A DNA stretch of 64,000 nucleotides from positions 20,268,457-20,332,456 of the forward strand of contig NW_024040707.1 in assembly GCF_014851395.1 (NCBI RefSeq), read 5' to 3'. Positions 26,201 to 37,700 of the stretch are shown in pieces. The notes beneath the pieces are model-generated. The model was not told where the DNA came from. It saw nothing but the letters and a program-made list of their open reading frames with translations, and did not search any database. This DNA comes from Micropterus salmoides (Eukaryota > Chordata > Actinopteri > Centrarchiformes > Centrarchidae). The position numbers and the translations under genes were made by a program. Each line of letters begins with the position of its first letter. Positions within the stretch are counted from its first letter, which is position 1.

Positions 26201-29200
26201 CAATTTGACAACCTGTATATGAATCCAGTTGCTTCAAGTGTCGCCTTTCTCTGTGTGCCCTGTTGTGCAGAACCGCGGGCGCTTGGCTGAGAAACGCACC
26301 ATCCCCCTGCCTCCCAACCGGGTCCCCAAGAAGGAGCTGGCCTCCATCTTCAGCAGTGACGACAGTGAAGGCAGCGAGCGGGCCAGTGGGGATCATGCCC
26401 ACATCAAACAGGAGGACGAGTTGCATTACAGTATCATGAGAAAGAGGTGAGGCACCTATGACTTCTGTGGCCATGGCCACAAGCATGTTTGACATTTTTT
26501 TCCCATGTCATTTTTATACCAGATACAAGATATCAGTTAATATCCCAGACTTCTTAGCTTTTTTTTTCACTTCTCACATTTTCTTTACTTTTTCTGTGTG
26601 TGTTTAGTAGACAATGACGCACATTGTCGTAATTGCGTCGGCTTTTATCAGGCTGGAAAATGCGTACGTTCTGTAGTGACATCACCATGAGAAGAAAATG
26701 TCATGCTAGCCTCTGAGGTGTTACTTTTATTAAAAATAATGAACAGTAATAAGACCTCTGTTTTCTTTGCTTTTCTTCAGCAGAACTTTTTTAATGGCTC
26801 ATCATGTGTGCGTAGTATTTTAATCAAAGGTGATTTTAGGATAATTTAGAGGTGATAAAGGCACATTTTGAGACGAACAGACAAAGAACCGTGTTTCAAA
26901 AATATACTAATGGCCTTTTCTTTGGGATGTCTAATGGAAGGATGGGTGCGAAGCTAGCGTTTTGTTGCTCCTGCCAAGCCTCAGTGTATCTGTCTTGACT
27001 TGATATTAAAAGACTGAGTCATCTGAGTCACCACCACTGTCTACTTCATCCCATCCTGTGCTGCGCTTGGGAGGTAGTTTGATCATAGTGTTTAATGTAA
27101 AATATAAGTCGTTACGTCTTTATGTTATGTTATTGGACTTTTTCTGCTCACGTGTAAAGAACATTTTGAAATGGTTATAAAATAGCTCGCTGTAGAATCT
27201 ACTTCATCTTGATGTGCATCTATCCCTGCTTCTAAATTAAAAATCTTAAAAGATTATGTATTAATAAGAAGTGTCACATATGCTGCCCCATGCACAGTCC
27301 TACAGTATCTATAAACAGTCTATGGATCCTCATCATTCACACAGTCTTGTTTTTGATAATTTAACCTAATCAGGAGGATGGCAAAATACTTAACAGGAAT
27401 GTTTTGCTTCAGTATTGCATTTTTGAGAACTTTTAGGCACCAAACATAATAAAAATACCACATGTGGTATGTATTAGGAATGCAACTTAAATGTTTTCAG
27501 AAATGCCGGTAGTTTATTCAGAAATCAAAACATGTCACATTTTAGTGTCTGTCAGTGAATGACTGTTTGGCTAATTGTCAAAATTAAATTTTCCACAATA
27601 ATGGGTAGGGAAGAGTGCCCAGGAGTGGTATACACATTAGATTGTGTTTATCATAAAAATGTGGAACGCATTTACTAAATGCATGTTTGGATTCAAGTAA
27701 ATAATCATGTTCACATCTTCATACGTGCGAACACACACATGCGGGGTTACAGTGAGTACACCTCATTAAGATGAATCAAATGGGCTCCCAGGATAGCGCT
27801 GCTTCTCTGTGATGGCGTACACGCTTTGTTAGGAACATGAAGTCAGTAAGTTGATCCATGTGAAATGACGTTTTCAATTTGGAATAAACATCACATGGAT
27901 TAGTTGGTATGTACATTAAAGATTCAGAAATCAGTTAGGCTATGGACAGATATAATGTAGAAGCTGTTCATTGATTAACCTCAGAAAATCCCCAGCTGCA
28001 TTATAAGCAGCTTGTGCAACCTCATTACAGGAGGGGATGTTTTTCATGTCTTGAGACTTGCGTGTGACACGGCGGACAGCACAGCAACTGTGAAGCTTTA
28101 AATGGATCCACTAACCTCGTTTAAGAGGGCCTCCCCTCCCCCTGACACTTGTGCCGCTGGCGCGTTAAGATGATAATGAATTTAAAGAACACTTATGACT
28201 AATATGTCAGGCTTTTACCCTTTGAAAGGCGACGGACTCGCTGGAGCCGCAGCTCCGGTCTGTCCTGGGCATCCGTCTCAACCCTGCTTTATCCCCCAGT
28301 GCAGGTCTGGACGTACAGGATAATGGGATGTCCAATCACGGAAATGTGATTTCCATTGACCGCAGCTTCGTAAGTGAGTCGTGGAAGGGTCTTAACAAAT
28401 TGGATTTGGCCAATGGATGTGAAAAATACAGGGCCTCTGTATACATGTGTGAGTGTGTCTGTGCTGTCTCCGCCACACATCATCAAGGATAGTGGCAGCA
28501 CCGTGTCACGCCCACTTGGTTGCTGGAACCTGCCTACTGTAACTGCACTTTAATCTACATGGACATTTCCAAGCAGCATGTGTCAATTATTAATCCCATT
28601 TTTTTTATCTTAATATAATGCATCATGCATCAAGTTCACTTTAGGATATACTTCATACTCTAGTATTTCAGTGTATAGTTAAGTATATATATTGTCACTT
28701 TGTGTAACATTGCAGTGTAGATTGCTTGGTTAGTTCAGGTGGCCGATCGTTGTGTATTAAGAGGATTTTCTAATCCAGGCGTCTTCTCAAGTTCATTATA
28801 AACCGGTCCACATTCTTTTAACCAGATTAATGTTAAGAGTCGCTGGCTTACAGACAAGTAGTTTACCTGGTGCTCCAAAGATCTGCACTTGTCCTGCTGA
28901 ATAAGCACGGAGCATCTAGAGACTGAATAGCAGCCAAGCCACAGAACTAACCAAATAATCATTATCACAATAAGGTGTGTACGGAACTCTTTGGAGTATC
29001 AAAGAAAAGTCTGGTTTGGCTTCTGTAAAAAAAACAAAAACAAAAAAACAGGAACTGAAAGTTTAGTTATCACTTTGGTACTTAGTATCAGTGCTGCAGA
29101 TTGTTTGTGTCTGACGTGGATTCGTTAACGCTGATTTATGGATTTCATCTCAGGGACTAAATATTTGATGGAGGCAAGTTAGGATTTTAGTGTCTTACTC

Positions 29201-32200
29201 AAGGGCAAAACAAAGCCTACCTTGGTGTTTGCTTCAGTTGGCCGTAGATAACAAAGCTTTGATTGAAAAGTGCTGACTGAGAGTCTGGGTAATTACCCGG
29301 CAACCACTGCGGATTTTATAAGTTACACCCGCTGACGTGTGCCTTTCAGCCTGCGCCTTGTAGGGGAAAAAAAAGAAAATCCACCCTACTCATTATTAAC
29401 ATTCAGCTAAACAAACAAAGGCAGTTTTTCAATCATGCATGAGGCCATTTGCTTCTTGTTCACTAACATATGCAAATGCCTCTACAAAAGGGTAAACTAT
29501 TATTTTAGAGGATTAAGTAGGAAGAGGGAAGCTGTCGTAAGATATGCAGACCTTTACCACGGACCTACAAATGCATTAAAACATACCAAGCTGTTTGGTT
29601 TTTGTTCAACATACTCTGCCTGTCAGAGGCTATCGCTGGGCCACCTTACATAAGGACCATCTTGTCCTGTGCTCATCCAATCACCAGGGAGTAAAGCTGA
29701 TAAAAACAAGCAACCTACTGAATTCAACACAACCTACAGTACTAACATCCCATCTAACTGACTGGCATTTCTGTCTTCAGCAACATGTTTACAGTGTGTA
29801 AGTCACTGTGGGCGTAATTTTGATAGACCTGATTATAGCCTTGAACTGTTGCCTGCTTGATTTAGTTTTTTCCCCCAGTGAAATGTTGAGGCGGTGTGAG
29901 CTTTATTGCTCTTTGCGGTGGCTACGGTGCTGTTTGTTTGTTGCAGATTCACGCTGATAAGAAGCTGATTAGTGCAAGTAGAAGCAAACTGAAGATGCTC
30001 ACATTCATAAATGTTTAGAAGAATTACGACTTAATATCACAACTCGCCTCTCTGCATGAACAGATTTTTTTCATGGAGCAGTGTTGGCTCATAGTTGTCA
30101 ATGGATGGATGCTGTACTCAATCCGTGTCATAACCACAGAGAGAGACACTGACGCTGGGTTAGCTACTGTATGTCTATTGCATTTGACATTTTGTCCTCT
30201 GGCTTTATTGAACAACTGTGTCATTGCCTCATGAGGTCACGGACAGTGTGAAATTACTGGAAATGGCTCTCCACCTAAAGCCCTAATTAGTAAGCTTGGT
30301 GGTTTTATAGCTTTCTAGAGGAGCTTTCCGCTTCAAGAATCTTTTGCCTTGTTTACACGCGTTTGCCATGGCAACAGAGTCACAGCAATTTAGTAGTTGA
30401 TTGGGCGTTGGCTAGTAGCAAGATGTTCATTGTTTTCACATAGAGCAGTGTTTTGTCTATTAACTCCTTGTGAAAACAGAGGATCAACAAAAAGATGGTC
30501 AGCAGTGTTCCAGCCATTTAGTCTCAGATTTGGTGTTGGCTTGAAGCACGAGGTTCATCATTTCCACACAAAGAACATAAAGAAGACAGTGTTTACTATT
30601 CATCGTGGGCTGTCTTCCAGTATGTTGAAATTAGCTGAAGATAATAAGAGCTTTGGCCTTTCATATAGAAAAGGAGGAAGGGTTGCATCACACTGTAGAA
30701 ATAACAAATCATTTCCTTTTCAATCCATGTGCTCCTTAAAACTGTTGATTCAATTACTCTGAATTAGAAAAACGAGACGAGAAACGTCAGAGGAGAAATT
30801 AACAGTGAAACCAGCAGCGTGTGCATGGCTCACTACAGCAGAACCTAAATGCAACATGGCGGACTTACCGTATATTCTATTTCCATTGTACTTTTCTTTC
30901 CTCCCTTGGCTGCCTTATCGACCTCGTGTCAGCCTGTACAGCAGAGGAACAACAAGGAGAAGCGAAGCCCAAGTGAAGCCAGGCTACTCTTACTTATTTA
31001 TGTATCTATTTCTGTATTTATTCATTACCCCCTCTGCTTGCAGGGTTCCCAGTTGCGGGTTGCCTTTCGATCCTATTGTGAGCAGCATGACAATTGTGTT
31101 TCCATTACTCATAGGAATCAGACAAAACATAAAATGTACACAGAACAGGCCCATATTCCTGATTTAAGCTTTGTATCCTAAACTAAAAGTATTTCCTAAA
31201 TAAGAGACGTGGATTGTAGTTTTTCCCCCTGTAGAGCATCAGAGAAACTTTAATCATTCTCTCTTTTTCTCAGCATATTGCCCAAGTCCATATCTTACTA
31301 TGCAGCGGTTGTTGAATATTACATATTGCCTGGTAGTGTTTGAATGTTGCTGTGGGCCACCTGTGCAGGTTGGAGTAGGCTGTGTGTTCAGGCTGTTGTC
31401 TTGAGAGCAGAGGAGGGTACACAGTAAAGCTGCGAGCACCAGATGTTACACAGCGCTCGACCTGTGTCTCTCTCTCTCTCTCTCTCCCCTCCTCCACCTT
31501 CACATCCCTGCTGTCTGTCTGTCAGCACTTTCCCAGTGGTGGTGTGAGACATGGCGTCAGGGTGCCTGGGCTGCCAGCTTCTGCCAGCTCACACTGTGAC
31601 CTCCAGCTCCGCCACCTCAGCTCCGCGTGCCAATGCCACAGCAGGCCACTACTGGGCATTTGTACTGAGTCGACTCCCAGTGCCAGGAGAAGAGTCTTTT
31701 CATGTTGCGTGGACCATTTGGAATGGTAACGCCTACTGTAAGAGTAGAAGGGAACACAACCTTATCATAACAAAAGGAAGAGCCCCAGACACTGATCTGG
31801 CAGACAGGAATACTGGCCATTTTTGTGGCATTTTAATTTATTGTTTTATTGAGATGCCTTATTTATCAATACAGAATGATTTTATTTAATTATTCACAAC
31901 ATATTGTAATACTGAGTAGCGGTGACTCTGATAAGTGATATGAATCAAGGATTAGTGTGTTTAAAACGCATAGACTAGAAGTATTGAAATAAAACAGCAG
32001 TAGAAGTTAGGGCTGATATTGGCTGAAATGTATCTGTAGCATCGGGTGTCAAAAAAGTTTCAAGTTTCAGCGCACATCAAATGCTTTGTTGGATTATTCC
32101 CCCCCCCCCCTGTTCTCAATCAGGAAAACAATATAGTCACTTTAGTAAAATTCGTATTACTTATAAAGAGTTTGTGGTATCTTTCCAGTTATGTTGGATA

Positions 32201-34722
32201 CCTGTAGTATCCATGGCAGAGTATTAACACATATTAGTTATCCAGTATCTGGGTCAGAGTGTCTGTCCTGTGGCCGGGGATGACTATTGACCAGTTTAGG
32301 GATGAGCTGAGGATGAGATGATTGTCTCCGGTGTGCACTTGGATGATAAGAAGACAGCTCATGTCCCTCTTAGCTATCAGGCCCAACAGCCACAATGTAA
32401 CCCCCCCTCCATCCTCTCCGAGGCCCCCGTCCTTCCCAGCTAACCCCCGGCCTTAGGAGCTCCTTAGGGAGCGCTGACTCAGGTGACTGGGTTTTAAACA
32501 TCCCCATCTTCCAGGGATTGAGTATGACCTTGCCTCCACCCAGGGAAAGAGAGGGGGAGGGGATTGAGGGAGGGCAGGGGTGGGTGGAGATAGGGTTAGG
32601 CCCTCATTAGCCCAAGCCGAGGCGGGACAGCTCAGGAAAAGTGCACTAATTACCCCACTAACAATGTCCTTGCCGTTCATGGCTTAGAGCGGCCACTTCG
32701 CTACAGGATAATAACCCCATCACCTCTCTGAGAAGTTCAGGATGGCATTATCATGATCACTTTAAATGATGGACAGAGGGTGGTGTTATAACGCAGCCAG
32801 TTGATGGATGGATTTGGCTGCAATTTCACACAGTGGAATGTGTAACTGCAGTGTGTGTGATGTGTGTTTTGTTGGAGTCACTGGCTGACGCTGATACATT
32901 ATTATACGACTTTAAGCACAATTTAAAAAAAACAACCTCCCCTGCATCTCATTTTCTTTTTGAAGAAAACCATTGAGCTCTCAGACACAGATAGCTACTA
33001 ATTTTAGCAAGTTACACTCTAAGAAACAGGTCTGTCATTAGTCTAAAACGTTTGCAGTCACAGTCCAATCAAGCGTCTCCTTGCTTAGCAACCGGTGGTG
33101 ATTGTTTTGTCTAAGACTGTTTTCTGAGTCATTGCTTCTCTGTGACTGAAAGGTGACTGGTGTAGCCGGCATGGCCAGCATTAGGGCCTTCTATGCTTTC
33201 CTTCATCTTTTCTGTTAGCGTGTGGAAAACAGCTTGGCGGCCGACAGCCTGACATTACAGCGGGGGCCTGTAATCATGGGACTGTAAAAACCCAAATCCA
33301 GCAGCCGCAAACAGTGTGGCCTCGTCATAGTGGTGGCAGCTAAGAACCATTCACCGCTTCTGTCCTATAAACTGGGCTTGCTGTGTCATACCAGACCCCC
33401 TTCATAGATGATTCTGCTTTCAATAAAGTTGCCAGTTAAGCCTATAAACGAGATTCCTGCTGACATGTTGAAATACTGCACGTTTTCAGGCTTATTTTGT
33501 GTTCAAAATTAGCTTTCCTGTTCTGCTGGGCTTTGGAGTGCTCTTCCATGTAGCATGTATGTCACATTCATTTAACAATACATTATGTTTAGATCATTAC
33601 CTAAGAAATATTCAGCCCCGCACCTCTCCTGACCCCTCAAGCTTTTTGCCATTACACTGTGACTACACTTGCACTGCACTGCTGCTATACTCCCCTCAAA
33701 CTCTAAGCGTCTACTTCCCATCATTATGCCATTTAATGCGATCAGGATGGTAATCAGATTGCAAATGAAATACCTCCATGACACAGTTGTGTGGGTCGAC
33801 TGGTGTGGGGAGGTTAGAGAGGTGGCTGGTAGAGCATTCGGAAGGGCAGAGAGGCTCCAACCAGATCTGGGCCTAATCTGTAAACCCTCCTCCTGCTCCT
33901 CCTTTGGGCGCTGAAGGGCAGAACATGGTGTTTGAGAGACTCTAGTGTGCAGTTTTGGTGCGTGTAGACATGGCATTAGAAAAGATGACCTTAAATGCCG
34001 GTGTCATATACCACAGATTCATTGTGTTGTCTTTTAACGTTACATTCCTAATAAGTAAGTAAGACTTGCTCAAAGCTTGATTGCTAATTTGTTTTATCTT
34101 AAATGTTCATCATCTGTCTCCTCCTATTATTCAATTGCCATATTTCTCTGAAACAACCGTTGGCGGCCTGAGTTTAAAAAGAGCCATAATCAGGTTTTAA
34201 GCTGCTAAACTACTTATGACTTGTGAATATGTTCGTTAATACATCTTAGTGTGGAAGATGAGTAGGGATGAGACCCAAAAGTGCTGGATGCGGTAGTCTG
34301 TCAGAGTGCATTACACACCTCAGAGCTAAGAGCCAGTTGACAGGACAGCCACTTGTAGCTGCTGAGTCTGTGTGGAGGTATGCATTTTAGAGACAGTGCT
34401 GTTTGGATGGAGGATTGCTGCGGTAAGTAGTGTGTGAAATAGTATGACTTTATGCGCTGCTGCTTTATCGCATACTGGTTTGGATTGCATTTTGGAGTTA
34501 AGTTTGTTTGGAGCTGCTTTTAAACTTGTTTATCCTCTTCTTTCTTGTGTGTGTGTGTGTGTGTTACAGTCGTGACAGTGACCTCTCTACAATCATCTCC
34601 AACCTGCACCACACCAGACAGCACGGCATGCCCGAGGGCCAGTCAGCCTCTGACCATAACACCAGTACTGGACACACAGGTAGGACCCCCAGTAATGCAT
34701 AGTGTGCGTGTTGCGTGCGTGC

Positions 34723-34754
<32 letters not shown>

Positions 34755-37700
34755 TTAAAGGTTTGTCAGGATTATTTCTCTGTCCTTTTTCATCTCTTTG
34801 TCTCTTTCTTCCTTTGCATCCAGACCGCTGATATATCCACCTTTACATCTCCCGTAACCCATTTAATTTACTCTAATTTGTGTGATTGGGGGACTTTAAC
34901 ATAAGCGTATTACTCATTCCTGAAGGTCACTCTCAAGTTGATTACTTAATGTTCTTCCCAAATTCTCTGCCGCACTCAAGGATTTTTGTTAAACCCCCTG
35001 TTTTAAATTACCTCTGAATAAATAGCTTTGTTTGCCATTAATCCAGTTTCATGTGAGCAGAGGAACCACGGTGTGCGTGTGCAAAGAGCTTTTCTTACAG
35101 CTTACAGACAGAACACAGACAGACATTTAATCACAGCTATTTGTCAAGTAGCTTGTATGGGGATATTGTGCAGCCATCAAAGACATATGGTTATAAAACA
35201 GCCTCTGTGGATATCACTATTCAGCGATCAACCTACTGCACTGGATGTTTCTGCTACACTTGGTTTGTAGTTTTCTCTGTCCCAACAAGGTATGATTGAA
35301 AGCAACAATGCTTCCCCAGCAACCTAAACAAGCTTTTCACATTATCATATTATTGCCTAATAAAATTGTATTTTTTTCAATACTTACTGAACTGGTATAT
35401 GAGGTCCTGGGTTTTGCTATGGACTTTGTCTCAACTTTTGGTGTTGATTTTACAATATGCAAATTTTAATGTTGTTGCAGGCTCTTATATTATTTATTCC
35501 ACATTAAAATGCTTGTCTGGATGTCTTTTCTCTATGCTCTCCAACATGGAAGTCAGTTTAGTATGCATAACTGTAATTATAACCAATGTTAGACTATGAT
35601 AGTTAAGATTTTTAAGATCTACTCTGACTTTTTGAAATATATTGATCCTGAAAAAAGAATCAGCTGAATTAAAAACATTCCATCAGCAAACCCAAACACT
35701 TTTTAAACAAACACATTTACCCCTAAATAAGAAATGAGTTGCCTTTTTATCAGTGAAGACCATACCATTGCTCCACTGTTGCTCATGGTTTGACCCTGTC
35801 CCATCTTCTACTGTTAGCCAGAGGCACAGCAAGTGCCATAATCATCTCAGACCCGTCACCTCCATACCCTCTCTCTGTGTGCTCATATTCCCTGTCTGCC
35901 AGATTAATTGTCCATACGGTGCCTGTGATATCAGGCAGGGTGGGTGGAAGGTGGAGGGTATTAGACTGCTCAACAGCCAGGCCAGCCAGTGTCTTAAAAC
36001 CCCGGTTTGGGACGGATTTCCACCCAAATACTGGCCTAATCAGTTGCTAAACTTAATGGAGAAATCAGAGGCCAGAGTAGTTATCTTAATGAGGGAAGAC
36101 ACAATGGGATTGAGGTGGGTGGGTGAGGGGTGAAGGAGTAGGGGGTGAGCGCAGAATAGCCTAAGACAGAGGGGAGTCCAAGTCCCTCAAATCTGTCCGT
36201 TTGACCATTTAAGGGAGATTTAACAGGCTGCCTAAGCGGCTCGCTCGTGTCTGTAAATAAGTCCAATCCGATCAGCCACAGGCTCTAATTGTGTCTGCCA
36301 GTGAAATTAGATGCACACACGTTCACAAACACACAATTACACACAAATAACACATACTTATACAGATGCGTGCCCACGCAAAATCAACACAGGTTCAAAT
36401 TTGCCTCCAAATACATAGGTGGGTGTAATGTCTGTGAAGTTTTAGAGCAGTGGATTATTTGACGGTAAACACAGCTCGCTGCCTATAATATTGTGTTTAC
36501 TCTCTTCGGTCAGTCAACTTTCTTGTTTGACTTATCTTCCAAAAGTCTTTAACGTCTATCAATGAACAGTGGCGGGAGAGAATCCGAGAGATAGGACGGA
36601 AGAAAAGATCAAAAAGAGAAAAGAAAAGGAACAAAAGTCTGCAACAGAGAGCGAGACTGGGCTGCAGTGATGGAAGAAACATTTGGAAGTAGAGAGACAG
36701 AGGAAAGAAAGATGAATGAGTGCGGTGGTGGTATCAGGGGAGGGCAGGCGGCAGCTATGGCGGAGGAAGGCTCTGTGTGTTTGTGTGTGGGTGTGCACGT
36801 GTGTGTGTGTGTGGGTCAGGAGGAAAGGGAAGCAGGCTTGCTGGGTCGTCTCTGCGCCGGAGTGGGCCGTTAATTAAATCTGAGGGACAGACAGGAGGGC
36901 TGCCTCCCTCCTTCCCTTCTCCTCTCCATCCCTCCCTCATTCGCTCTCTCACTCCCCAGCCGCTGGCTATTCAGAGGCTCTGTGAGAGGTGGGGGGAGGG
37001 AGGGGGGAAGGAGAGGAGGGAGGGAGAGGGAGAGCAGGGGCGCCGACGCTGAGAGTCTGGCTGCCTGTGGAGACTGTAAACCGTGGCTCTGCGGTCAGAC
37101 CGGAGACTCAAACAGGCAGATAAGGTGTTTTGGACCGCCACTCTCTCTCCTCTGCTCCCTCCACTCAGACTCCCAGAGGCAGTTACAGCCTGTCGGTGTG
37201 TGTGGTTGGGGGTTGTAGCGGTGGTTTTGGGCTTGAGCACATTTTGTGTGTGTGTGTTTGAGCATGTGCACCTTTCTGCGTGTGGTTTTAAATGCCTGGT
37301 TTTAGATGTTTGCTTGCGTGTGAATCTGCAGGCAAGCGTGTTAGTGCAAGACCTGTTTTTTTTTTTTTTCAAACTGATCGTAAGTGAGGATTGCTTTTAA
37401 AGTTTTACCAGCTAGTTATTACATGATTAGCATAGACAGGCAATTCCAAACGAAAGTAAACACCCCAGGATTTCTGATGATATTAGTCATACAGAAGCAA
37501 AAAAGGGAAATGTGGGTTGTAAATATTTTAAAACATCCCCCTACTTAATAGGAATGTAATTTTACTGCCATAACAAAATGGCTTCTCAGGGTTATTGTTC
37601 ATAAAGACATGCTAATGCTTCTGCCAAGAGATTAAATTTACAATGACAAAAAATAAATTCCAGTTAATAGTGAAAATAAATACTTTTTTCTTACTTTCAG

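Larger units (their letters stand above)
14040..26270 (+). other. samd11 intron 2 (12.2 kb)
   Basis: This is the longest intron. It contains a SINE/LINE-like tail at 14383-14467, a repeat block at 16355-17625 with a LINE fragment, a short repeat near 20228-20287, many CA/GT runs, GC-rich pyrimidine-biased patches at 19600-20060 and 21960-22240, and a purine block followed by a pyrimidine block at 24885-25320. I see no exon-like conserved peptide in it. Confidence 0.85.
26447..34569 (+). other. samd11 intron 3 (8.1 kb)
   Basis: Mostly unique-looking AT-rich sequence. Notable parts are a GC-rich block at 28060-28500, a TC run at 31467-31487 and a GC/homeodomain-motif patch at 32380-32780. I searched by eye for the human segment that would fall here and did not find it. 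Confidence 0.85.

Noticed and set aside
26040..26495. 151-codon open frame antisense to exon 3
   Set aside because: It is a shadow of the conserved sense exon, and its peptide is unlike anything I know.
28300..28369. Exon-like segment in intron 3 with CCCCAG acceptor, open frame and GTAAGT donor
   Set aside because: Entering in phase 2 it leaves in phase 0, which does not fit exon 4, and the peptide does not resemble the missing human segment.
31043..31110. TTGCAG acceptor and open frame as a candidate for the missing human segment
   Set aside because: In the required phase the peptide has no similarity to the human residues and there is no convincing donor.
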